Of a DNA stretch of 9,922 bases, positions 1-5,666 are shown piece after piece. Each line of letters starts with the position of its first letter. The first letter of the stretch is position 1. The position numbers and the translations under genes were made by a program. The stretch comes from Spirochaetaceae bacterium (GTDB taxonomy: Bacteria > Spirochaetota > Spirochaetia > Treponematales > Breznakiellaceae). The notes beneath the pieces are model-generated. The model had not been told where the DNA came from and did not search any database. It was given only the letters and a program-made list of their open reading frames with translations. Location: the NCBI GenBank assembly GCA_031258625.1, contig JAIRMO010000199.1, forward strand, positions 1 through 9,922. Reading direction: 5' to 3'.

Positions 1-395
1 TCCACCGCAGGCTTCAGGGAATTGTAAGTATAGCCGCCCTCCCCATGGGACAGGATAATCCCATCGTAATTCTTCTGTCCGTTATTGATTACCTGTTCCA
101 GTGTCTGTTGGCAAAGCACGTTATCGCCGTTTGTTACAAACGTATCGACCTCAAACCCGAGCGCCCGGCCTTCCGAAACACAGCCCTCCAAAAACTGCTG
201 GGTATGATCGCCAGGATTCAGGTTGCGTACTACGGCAATCCTGATCGCACCGTCCTTCATCTGGTCGGGAAAGTACTTCTTGAGCAGATTGGTAACTTCC
301 GCACTGTTGGCCGACTGAGCCTCTCTACCACCCGCCGCGAATAACGCCCCGGCAAGCAATAAAGCGGTAAGGGTTAAACATACAATTCTCTTCAT
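1..395 (-). CDS. Periplasmic sugar-binding protein of an ABC transporter, N-terminal part
   Basis: Reading leftward from the ATG at 395, the frame is open for 131 codons and leaves the window, so the C-terminal half or more is missing. The start is preceded by a good ribosome site (AAGGAG, 9 bases upstream). Residues 1-21 form a typical export signal: MKR, a hydrophobic core LTALLLAGALFA, then AAGGRE. There is no lipobox cysteine, so signal peptidase I cleavage is expected. The mature part reads KDGAIRIAVVRNLNPGDHTQQFLEG, then ALGFEVDTFV and DGIILSHGEGG, the alternating beta-alpha pattern of the RbsB-type periplasmic binding fold. The sugar cannot be told from the sequence. It follows the aldolase gene by 44 bases on the same strand, so the two probably share a transcript and a substrate. 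Family assignment is fairly sure; specificity is unknown. Confidence 0.82.
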   Translation of the reverse strand, partial: MKRIVCLTLTALLLAGALFAAGGREAQSANSAEVTNLLKKYFPDQMKDGAIRIAVVRNLNPGDHTQQFLEGCVSEGRALGFEVDTFVTNGDNVLCQQTLEQVINNGQKNYDGIILSHGEGGYTYNSLKPAV

Positions 396-418
396 AATAA
401 TGTCTCCTTCTTAAAATT

Positions 419-438
419 TTTATGGTTTACACCATAAA
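419..438 (-). promoter_or_regulatory. Intercistronic hairpin between aldolase and binding-protein genes
   Basis: A perfect 8-bp inverted repeat (TTTATGGT / ACCATAAA) with a 4-base loop begins one base after the aldolase stop codon and lies just before the ribosome site of the binding-protein gene. On the mRNA strand it is followed by AATTTT, not a proper U-run, so it is at best a weak terminator. Hairpins in this position often protect or process transcripts so that the binding protein is made in excess. As DNA it is also a 20-bp palindrome that could be an operator. The structure is seen; the role is inferred. Confidence 0.5.
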
Positions 439-439
439 T

Positions 440-1333
440 TCACGTTTTCAGTTGGGATACGCCCTGGTTTAGTAAAGGCTCCAACCGCTTAAGCACTTCA
501 TCTTTTAGACGGGTTATATCCTCCTCCTTTCCGGAAAGTTCTCCCGAAGCCTTAACGCCACAGCTCGTGCATCCCGGACTCTTTCTGCCGCAGGGACAGA
601 TCCCTGGCAGGGCCACCGAATCCCGTAGGTTTGTGGCTACCGGGGCACAGCAAGGCGGCATACCTCCGGTGGTCACCCCCAAACGCTCCCGAATTTTTAG
701 CAATTCCTGCACTTGATCGCAGCTCAATACATTGGCCTTACCGATAATATTACCGGTATACATGATCACCATTGCGTAATGTTCCATAGATTCAAGACGG
801 AAAAAAGCTTCCATCAAACTGGTCCCCCAGGAAAGCGCTCCATGGTTTGCCAGAAGCACCGCGTTATAGTCTCTGCAAAAGGGCGCTATCGAATCGGGTA
901 TGCCCTGGGAACCTGGAGTCTCGTAATGGACACAGGGGACAGTCCCCAGGTTCACGAGGGCTTCCGGGTAGATCGCCTGATCCAGGCCAATTCCCGCGAT
1001 AGCGAAGGAAGTACAAATCGGCGGATGTGCGTGGGTAACTCCCATAATATCGGGATTTTCGTTGTATAGGCGCAGATGCATCTTGATTTCAGAGGACGGT
1101 TTAAGGTTTCCCGCCTGGATAATTGCCCCGTCGAGGCGCATTTTTACCAACTGATCCTGGCGCATAAACCCCTTTGAAACGCCGGTAGGAGTGGCCCATA
1201 TAAGATCCGGCCCAACCTTACAGCTTATATTACCATCATTAGCAGCAACATAGTTTTTCTCGTACATACGGCGTCCAATATCCAGAATTTCCTTGCGAGC
1301 TTCATAATCAGTTGGATAAATGGTTTTCCGCAT
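440..1333 (-). CDS. Class II (zinc-dependent) sugar-phosphate aldolase with cysteine-rich C-terminal extension
   Basis: A 297-residue protein of the class II aldolase/adducin family (L-fuculose-phosphate, rhamnulose-phosphate aldolase and ribulose-phosphate epimerase relatives). These enzymes split ketose 1-phosphates into dihydroxyacetone phosphate and an aldehyde in the cytoplasm. Family motifs are present: NDGNIS at 32-37, the catalytic-type glutamate E82 in KPSSEIKMH, zinc ligands H101 and H103 in THAHPP, and H164 in LANHGALSWG. The fold is complete by about residue 220, matching the usual length near 215. The remaining 75 residues are extra: a tail with C228, C229, C246, C248, C255 and C258, then a Ser/Gly/Glu linker, then an amphipathic helix around 272-289. 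The ATG at 1333 has GGGGAG 8 bases upstream. It is the first gene after the promoter at 1402-1430 and is followed by a sugar-binding protein. Exact substrate is not determinable; fuculose- or rhamnulose-phosphate type is the best guess. Confidence 0.88.
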   Translation of the reverse strand: MRKTIYPTDYEARKEILDIGRRMYEKNYVAANDGNISCKVGPDLIWATPTGVSKGFMRQDQLVKMRLDGAIIQAGNLKPSSEIKMHLRLYNENPDIMGVTHAHPPICTSFAIAGIGLDQAIYPEALVNLGTVPCVHYETPGSQGIPDSIAPFCRDYNAVLLANHGALSWGTSLMEAFFRLESMEHYAMVIMYTGNIIGKANVLSCDQVQELLKIRERLGVTTGGMPPCCAPVATNLRDSVALPGICPCGRKSPGCTSCGVKASGELSGKEEDITRLKDEVLKRLEPLLNQGVSQLKT

Positions 1334-1401
1334 AGCCTACTCCCCTGCAACTCGATTAAAACTAAAATCTACTAAAATATTTTATTAATTATCTTAAATC
1401 T

Positions 1402-1430
1402 ATTATATCATCCGATTATCCGGTCGTCAA
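1402..1430 (-). promoter_or_regulatory. Sigma-70 promoter of the aldolase operon
   Basis: On the minus strand TTGACG (1430-1425) and a perfect TATAAT (1407-1402) are separated by exactly 17 bases, leaving a leader of roughly 60 bases before the aldolase ATG. The spacer contains the imperfect inverted repeat CCGGATAATCGG, a possible repressor contact. The leader contains a perfect 12-bp palindrome TAAAATATTTTA (1373-1384) and a doubled ACTAAAAT (1361 and 1371). Any of these could be the operator for the divergent LacI-type regulator; that link is inferred. Confidence 0.85.
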
Positions 1431-1431
1431 G

Positions 1432-1466
1432 TTTTTTTCTTGTTATTGTTTTTTTCTTGTTTTTTT
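1432..1466 (-). promoter_or_regulatory. A-tracts upstream of the aldolase promoter (UP-element-like)
   Basis: Three runs of seven A residues on the minus strand (plus-strand T runs at 1432-1438, 1449-1455 and 1460-1466) sit immediately upstream of the -35 hexamer at 1425-1430. Such runs bend DNA and can contact the RNA polymerase alpha subunit. The runs begin 17 and 11 bases apart, so only one pair is in helical phase. The tracts are seen directly; an activating role is inferred. Confidence 0.5.
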
Positions 1467-1504
1467 CAATTCGGAATATGGTTTCTATACCTTCCATAAT
1501 TACA

Positions 1505-1675
1505 CCCTAACTCCGCCTAAATGAGGCTGTCTTTCATGTAATTCATTGTATAGCAATGAATTACATCCAGATAAGCAGCCTGAATAGGCTGTCTGTATTT
1601 AGGCCATTGACATCTAACTCCTTATACTACAAGCAATTAGATGAAATAGACAGCCTAAAACAAGCGGAATTAGGG
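1505..1675. repeat. 171-bp palindromic MITE-like element with nested inverted repeats
   Basis: The ends form an imperfect terminal inverted repeat: 1505-1550 matches the reverse complement of 1628-1675 at about 37 of 46 aligned positions, starting CCCTAACTCCGC on the left and CCCTAATTCCGC on the right. Both arms carry AGGCTGTCT and TTCAT.TAATT. Inside lie further pairs: a perfect 13-bp hairpin ATGTAATTCATTG / CAATGAATTACAT (1536-1548 and 1554-1566, 5-base loop), CAGCCT-GAAT-AGGCTG (1576-1591), and CATCTAA / TTAGATG. The AGGCTGTCT word thus recurs in alternating orientation at 1524, about 1571-1581 (degenerate), 1586 and 1648. No clear target duplication was found and no protein is encoded. 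A non-autonomous transposon remnant is the likeliest reading. Confidence 0.6.
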
Positions 1676-1868
1676 ATCAATAAATCGAAGGCTGTTTTAA
1701 GCTCTGGCGTAATATCCTGTACATCGTTTATCTGTTTACGAGTGTTTTCTATTAGTTCATGGATGTCAATTTCGTCCAGTTTGATACCATCCCCTTCCCC
1801 AGGGTATCTTTTATATCCTTTTTTGTTGCCTTGTCAAAATGAGGCTGAATAGTTACAAATTTATTGTC
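1676..1868 (-). pseudogene. Decayed leftward reading frame, resembles an insertion-sequence transposase N-terminus
   Basis: Leftward from about 1868 the codons read DNKFVTIQPHFDKATKKD and so on to DTLGK, then a shift of frame near 1797 gives GIKLDEIDIHELIENTRKQ, DVQDITPELKTAFDLLI, which ends at the edge of the palindromic element at 1675. The charged, helical lead followed by TPELK.A.DLL resembles, from memory, the region just before the NSSNSSKPPS segment of IS66-type transposases; that segment itself is absent here. With a frameshift, no clear start and a truncated end it cannot make a working protein. The coding look is fairly convincing; the IS66 assignment is weak. Confidence 0.35.
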
Positions 1869-1876
1869 TTTATTTA

Positions 1877-1905
1877 TTGACAAAGGACTTGAACGGTATT
1901 AGCAT
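1877..1905 (+). promoter_or_regulatory. Promoter of the LacI-family gene, placing transcription start at the ATG
   Basis: A perfect TTGACA at 1877-1882 is followed, after 17 bases, by TAGCAT at 1900-1905 (four of six matches to TATAAT). A start six to seven bases further on falls at 1911-1912, exactly at the regulator's ATG. There is no ribosome site at a usable distance from that ATG (AAAGGA lies 23 bases away, inside the promoter spacer), which fits a leaderless transcript. Confidence 0.6.
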
Positions 1906-1910
1906 AAACC

Positions 1911-2933
1911 ATGACTCCCAGAATAGCGGACATTGCGAAAGCGGCTGGTGTTTCCCTTTCGGCGGTGTCTTTGGCGCTGAACAACAAAGACGGAGTAAGT
2001 ACCGAGCTCAGAAAAAAAATAGTCGCCATCGCAGTAACGATGGGGTATCGAACCTCTTTTATCGAAAACAATTTCAGTAATGAAAATATCACTATAAAAT
2101 TGTTAAAAATAGTTAAACATGGTCATATCGTAAATGAACGGCATAACGCTTTTATCACCGAATATATGGAAGGTATAGAAAGTTGTGCAAAAAAGAAAAA
2201 ATACAAGTTTGAGGTTTCCTTTTTTAACCGTGCGCCGATCGAAGAAATAATCAATGCTGAAAAAAACGCCGCAGTAGATGGGTTCATTGTACTTGGTACG
2301 GAACTAAACGCCCATGAACTCAGCTTATTTGTGGAACTTGCAAAGCCCATGGTGTTTATCGACACCTATCTCCCTTACCTGATTTACGATTGTATTGATA
2401 TGGATAATGCCGATGGGACCTTCAGGGTCGTACAGTACCTCTACAACAACGGTCACCGTAGTATAGGATTAGTTAGAAGCAGTTATAAGGTCCAAAATTT
2501 TAAGATGCGGGAGGCGGGATTTCTGGAAGCGATGGGTTATTTTTCCCTGCCCGTCCAGGAAAATTTCTTCATCAACGTAGACCCCGCTTTTGATAAGGCG
2601 ATCATCGACATGGGTAATTACCTGGACAACCACTTAAAACTGCCGACGGCCTTTTTTTGTCTGAACGATACCATCGCCTATGGATGCATGAAGGCTCTGC
2701 GGGACCGTAATTACCAGATTCCTCAGGATATCAGCATCATCGGGTTTGACGACTTACCCCCCAGCAATATGTCCGAACCCTCTCTGACCACCGTTCATGT
2801 CTCGACCCACCGGATCGGCTGGAGGGCTCTGGAAAAACTGGCAGATCAGATCGTCAGCCCCCAGAGCCACATCCCGGAAAATATCCTGGTAGCGGGAAAT
2901 CTGGTTGTCCGTAACAGCGTCCGACATATCTGA
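1911..2933 (+). CDS. LacI-family transcriptional regulator
   Basis: A full-length 340-residue LacI/GalR-type regulator, presumably a sugar-responsive repressor of the divergent aldolase operon. The N-terminal helix-turn-helix is clear (RIADIAKAAGVSLSAVSLAL, residues 4-23), followed by the third helix region ending GY at 45-46. The effector-binding core has family signatures: DGFIVLGTEL, the DNADGTFRVVQYLYNNGHRSIGLV block, FFCLNDTIAYGCMKAL, ISIIGFDDLPPSNMSEPSLTTVHV and a final helix RIGWRALEKLADQI. The usual hinge helix motif (PN..AR.L) after GY is missing; the sequence is RTSFIENNFSNEN, so the minor-groove contact may differ. An in-frame stop at 1905-1907 leaves the ATG at 1911 as the start. 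Lysine- and AT-rich codon use sets it apart from the GC-rich genes to the right. Confidence 0.9.
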   Translation: MTPRIADIAKAAGVSLSAVSLALNNKDGVSTELRKKIVAIAVTMGYRTSFIENNFSNENITIKLLKIVKHGHIVNERHNAFITEYMEGIESCAKKKKYKFEVSFFNRAPIEEIINAEKNAAVDGFIVLGTELNAHELSLFVELAKPMVFIDTYLPYLIYDCIDMDNADGTFRVVQYLYNNGHRSIGLVRSSYKVQNFKMREAGFLEAMGYFSLPVQENFFINVDPAFDKAIIDMGNYLDNHLKLPTAFFCLNDTIAYGCMKALRDRNYQIPQDISIIGFDDLPPSNMSEPSLTTVHVSTHRIGWRALEKLADQIVSPQSHIPENILVAGNLVVRNSVRHI

Positions 2934-2936
2934 AAA

Positions 2937-3122
2937 TTTCCCCAAGACCTCATCCATGTTCAGCAGGTCGCCTTCATTGGCTGCCGTCATCGCAATACCT
3001 TTGGAAGCATCCATCACACTACCGCTATCTAATGCAACAATAAAATCACAGCCGTTTTCACGGATAAATTTCACGCCGTCCATAACAGCGGTCTTGGCAG
3101 GGTTTGCTCTAATGTCAGGCAT
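2937..3122 (-). pseudogene. Fragment of an iron-containing alcohol dehydrogenase
   Basis: About 62 codons on the minus strand read PDIRANPAKTAVMDGVKF, IRENGCDFIVALDSGSVMD and ASKGIAMTAANEGDLLNM, ending DEVLGK. This matches the nucleotide-binding region of group III (Fe-dependent) alcohol dehydrogenases such as lactaldehyde reductase FucO, where the equivalents are the VPNP, AD-IAIGGGS and D-KAI blocks. The glycine-rich GGGS has become DSGS. An in-frame stop lies immediately upstream, no N-terminal part was found, and the frame runs into the antisense of the LacI gene's end, so only an internal piece of a protein near 380 residues survives. Such dehydrogenases commonly reduce the lactaldehyde made by fuculose/rhamnulose-phosphate aldolases, fitting the neighbouring aldolase. 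It was probably lost when this locus was rearranged. Confidence 0.65.
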
Positions 3123-3194
3123 TCAACAGTCTGCCTGTAGGAACAATTACCGGGTATTTATCCTTCAATAGCCCGAAGGGCAACAGAACATCTC

Positions 3195-3326
3195 ATGTCC
3201 TGTGGATGTAAAAAAACAGCCTTACGGAAAAAGAAGCGTATCATCCTCAATACCGAACGCATCGTCCGGGAGGGCTATTCCCCGCCGCCCGTCCCGCCCT
3301 GTCCGGGTGATTCCATATCCCGTTGA
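3195..3326 (+). CDS. Possible 43-residue cysteine-containing small protein
   Basis: The frame starts MSCGCKKTALRKKKRIILN and continues with TERIVREGYSPPPVPPCPGD before a TGA at 3324-3326. It has C3, C5 and C36, a very basic stretch at 6-15 and a proline-rich end. I do not recognise a family. In its favour, the third codon positions are mostly G or C from codon 20 on, as in the genes to the right, and its stop overlaps a TTG in frame with the downstream GerMN gene. Against it, no ribosome site is visible before the ATG and the length is within chance range. It could also be the tail of a decayed gene. Confidence 0.35.
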   Translation: MSCGCKKTALRKKKRIILNTERIVREGYSPPPVPPCPGDSISR

Positions 3327-3358
3327 CCCCCTCGCCCTATTCACCGTATCATGGGGTA

Positions 3359-4165
3359 ATGGCGGAATCAAGGAATAGTCAAAAAAGAAATTCTCAAAAA
3401 TCAGACTCCCGGCGGTCCGGGGGAATGCTTTTTTGGATCGCCTTTTTTATCCTCATCATCTGTCTTTTTTTTATTAACAGAAACCTGATCCGTACAACCA
3501 TACAAAACACCCATTTTTTGGATCGCCTTTTTAACCGTCCCCAGGACACGGAGGAGCCCATTTCCCCCGGGGGGGCCGCGAGTGAGGAGGTTTTGCCGGA
3601 GAGGAACTTTGAGGGGGAGGAAGTTCCCCCGGCGGAAAGGCCGATCCCTTCGGTTCCGGCGGAAGAAAACCCCGGGAACGTCCCGCAGGCGCTTCCGGCC
3701 CCCCCGCCGCCCCGGGAACCCGCCTCGGCAAGCCCCGGGGCAGAGCGGCGGGATCGGCCGATTTATTTCATGCAGGTTGACAAGGACGGTACGGTGATGC
3801 GGATGCGGGTATCAAGACCCCTGGCGGTCTCGGACTCCCCCATGACCGATGCCATCCGGGCGCTGTTTGAGGGGCCTTCCCCGGAGGAACAACGGCGGGG
3901 GATGGTATCCTTTATACCGCCGGGGACGGAGCTGTTATCCGTTATGGTCCGGGGTACTACCGCCTATATCAACGTTAATCAGGAATTCCAGTTCGGAACC
4001 TTTGGGGTGGAGGGATACGCCGCCCAATTACGGCAGATTGTATGGACCGCCACGGAATTCTCCACGATCAAGGATGTCCAGATCCTCATCGAGGGGAAAC
4101 GGGTGGATTATTTAGGCGAAAGCATCCTGATCGGCAGCCCCATCAGCCGGGATATGCTGCCCTAG
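3359..4165 (+). CDS. Membrane-anchored GerMN-domain protein
   Basis: A 268-residue protein from the ATG at 3359. The order is a basic, serine-rich cytoplasmic end (1-20), one membrane helix (about 22-40, GGMLFWIAFFILIICLFF), a long acidic and proline-rich spacer (60-130), and a GerMN domain (about 135-252). The domain shows PMTDAIRALFEGPSPEE, then SFIPPGTELLSVMV and TAYINVNQEF. GerMN domains are extracytoplasmic modules first named in the sporulation protein GerM; in non-sporulating spirochaetes the role is undefined, probably envelope or cell-wall related. The frame extends upstream to a TTG at 3323, but the extra residues are proline-rich and look non-native. The ATG is chosen although only a weak GGGG lies before it. 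It is convergent with the solute-binding protein gene across the repeat at 4186-4288. Confidence 0.85.
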   Translation: MAESRNSQKRNSQKSDSRRSGGMLFWIAFFILIICLFFINRNLIRTTIQNTHFLDRLFNRPQDTEEPISPGGAASEEVLPERNFEGEEVPPAERPIPSVPAEENPGNVPQALPAPPPPREPASASPGAERRDRPIYFMQVDKDGTVMRMRVSRPLAVSDSPMTDAIRALFEGPSPEEQRRGMVSFIPPGTELLSVMVRGTTAYINVNQEFQFGTFGVEGYAAQLRQIVWTATEFSTIKDVQILIEGKRVDYLGESILIGSPISRDMLP

Positions 4166-4185
4166 CGGCCTGTTGCGCTTGTGAA

Positions 4186-4288
4186 TTTGGGCGCATCCGG
4201 CGCGCGCGCCGGACCGGGCTATCCGCTATAATACCGAAACCCGCCTGTGGCGGGCTTTCGGTATTTCCGCTCCTATCCCTTGCGCGTT
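4186..4288 (+). repeat. Dispersed structured repeat, copy 1, in a convergent intergenic gap
   Basis: The element opens with TTTGGGCGCAT, then a perfect 18-bp palindrome TCCGGCGCGCGCGCCGGA (4196-4213), then ACCGGGCTATCCGCT. A second hairpin follows: AATACCGAAACCCGCC (4230-4245) pairs with 4249-4265, with one bulged C. It ends with a 24-base unit (4260-4283) matching the tandem unit of copy 2 (9593-9704) at 22 of 24 positions, then TTGCGCGTT. It lies 20 bases after the GerMN stop and before the end of the opposite gene. No T-run follows either hairpin, so classical termination is unlikely. Confidence 0.75.
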
Positions 4289-4349
4289 GCCGGACAGCCG
4301 CCGCCATACGGCCTCCCGCCGGAAAACAAAACCATTGCCGCAGATTTCT

Positions 4350-5630
4350 TCAATTTGCGGCATCCCGCCGTTGTTGGATGGTCCGGGCCGTTTCCGGGGG
4401 GGTGCTTCTTCCCTCAAACAGGGCCCTGAGTTCTTCCCGCAGAATGGTTTCCAGTTCCTTTACCCCGGGAACCCCCGCAAATTGATCCGCCGCCTCCCCC
4501 GCCGTGTACATATCGTAGGCCTTGGCGTAGAGGGAATTTTCCCCGGCAATTCCGGCGGCTTCGTCCCGGTTCCCCGGTACGGCGTGGGCCATGGACGCGA
4601 GGAATGAACGGCGCTCGCAGAGGAAGGACAAAAAAGCCCAGGCCTCATCCTTATGGCGGCTTTCCCGGCTTATTCCGGCATACCAACTGGTCAGCCCAAA
4701 AACAGGCCGGCCCAGGTACTTGTCCGCCGGGGGAATGGTGGTGATGCCCAAACGCATCTCCGGGTTTTCCTCCATAATACGGTTTATCTCCGGTATGGAA
4801 CCGACCATCATGGCGGCGCGGCCCTGCATAAATTCGCGCCGCTTCTCATCTTCGGTTTTGGTAAAGGGTGAAGGGGAAAGCAGCCCTTCCCGGTAGAGCC
4901 GGTTTAAAAAATCCAGGGTATCAATTACCGCGGGATCGGTAAAATCCAGGGCGGTTTCCGGGCCGGCTTCCACCCCGGATGCCCAAATCCAGGAAAAAAC
5001 ATCCCGGTAAACGCCCTGGGGGCTTTCCGGGCTTAAAGCCAACGCCATCCCGTAACGCCCCGCCGGGGGGTCGGTAAGGGCCCGGGCGTAGGTAAGAAAT
5101 TCCTCCCGGGTTTTGGGGGGCCGGTCGAATCCCGCGGCCTCCAGCAGGGGGCTGTTATAAAACAGGGGAGCCATAAAGGAGATCAGGGGGATAGCCCAGT
5201 TTTCGTATTCCCCGGGGGTGTCGTCAGGAAAGGCCCCGGCATCTTCAAGTTCCGCTGCCCCGTTTTTATAGGATTCCAGGGGTTCCAGCAGGTCCGCCCG
5301 GATCAATTCATACAGCCAGGAGGAGTCCAGGCCGATAATATCCGGCGGGGGGCCGCCATCCTCCCGGGAAAAAAGTTCCCCCATCATGGTATGGTGGGGC
5401 TTATGGGCCAATAGGATGGTAATACCGGGGTTAAGCCCCTCATATTCCCGGACCATAGCCTCCAGGGTATCCGCTTCCAGTTCATCCTGCCACCACTGGG
5501 TAAATACCAGGGTGGTATTCCCCAGGGCTTTAAATTGATTGGGCAAAAAATTAAGCGCCGAAAAGAATAGCGCCCCTAATACCACCACCGCGAAACAAAA
5601 TAAAAACCAATCCAATCGTTTTGCATCCAT
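4350..5630 (-). CDS. Orphan extracellular solute-binding protein (family 1 type), membrane-anchored
   Basis: A 426-residue protein with the maltose-binding-protein type fold. Family features in order: LVFTQWWQDELEADTLEAMV with a following NPGITI (about 41-72), PDIIGLDSSWLYELIRADLL, YENWAIPLISFMAPLFYNSP then LLEAAGFDRPPKTREEF, the FMQGRAAMMVGS motif, and GLTSWYAGISRESRHKDEAW leading into a FLSFL helix. The N-terminus is a hydrophobic helix (about 8-28) after MDAKR, with no cysteine and no obvious cleavage site, so it probably stays tethered to the outer face of the inner membrane. No permease or ATPase gene lies nearby, unlike normal ABC operons; it may feed a remote transporter or serve as a sensor partner. 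The ATG at 5630 has a weak GGGG 12 bases upstream. It is divergent from the TPR gene. Confidence 0.88.
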   Translation of the reverse strand: MDAKRLDWFLFCFAVVVLGALFFSALNFLPNQFKALGNTTLVFTQWWQDELEADTLEAMVREYEGLNPGITILLAHKPHHTMMGELFSREDGGPPPDIIGLDSSWLYELIRADLLEPLESYKNGAAELEDAGAFPDDTPGEYENWAIPLISFMAPLFYNSPLLEAAGFDRPPKTREEFLTYARALTDPPAGRYGMALALSPESPQGVYRDVFSWIWASGVEAGPETALDFTDPAVIDTLDFLNRLYREGLLSPSPFTKTEDEKRREFMQGRAAMMVGSIPEINRIMEENPEMRLGITTIPPADKYLGRPVFGLTSWYAGISRESRHKDEAWAFLSFLCERRSFLASMAHAVPGNRDEAAGIAGENSLYAKAYDMYTAGEAADQFAGVPGVKELETILREELRALFEGRSTPPETARTIQQRRDAAN

Positions 5631-5666
5631 AACAATTCATTCCCCGCTCGACTTTTACCGGTTTTT

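Noticed and set aside
1408..1497. Minus-strand 29-codon frame starting MEGIETIFRIEKNKKK in front of the aldolase operon
   Set aside because: It runs across the A-tracts and ends within the aldolase promoter, so its lysine run is just the A-tract translated; poor ribosome-site spacing.
1556..1852. Plus-strand 98-codon frame starting MNYIQISSLNRL
   Set aside because: It crosses the palindromic element and is antisense to the transposase-like remnant; serine-rich, no ribosome site, no family resemblance.
3323..3358. TTG start at 3323 for the GerMN protein
   Set aside because: The added residues (MTPSPYSPYHGV) are unlike a cytoplasmic lead and no ribosome site precedes the TTG; the ATG at 3359 gives a normal anchor topology. 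Not fully excluded.
4230..4265. Rho-independent terminator between the two convergent genes
   Set aside because: The hairpin is strong but no T-run follows on either strand, and it is part of the dispersed repeat.
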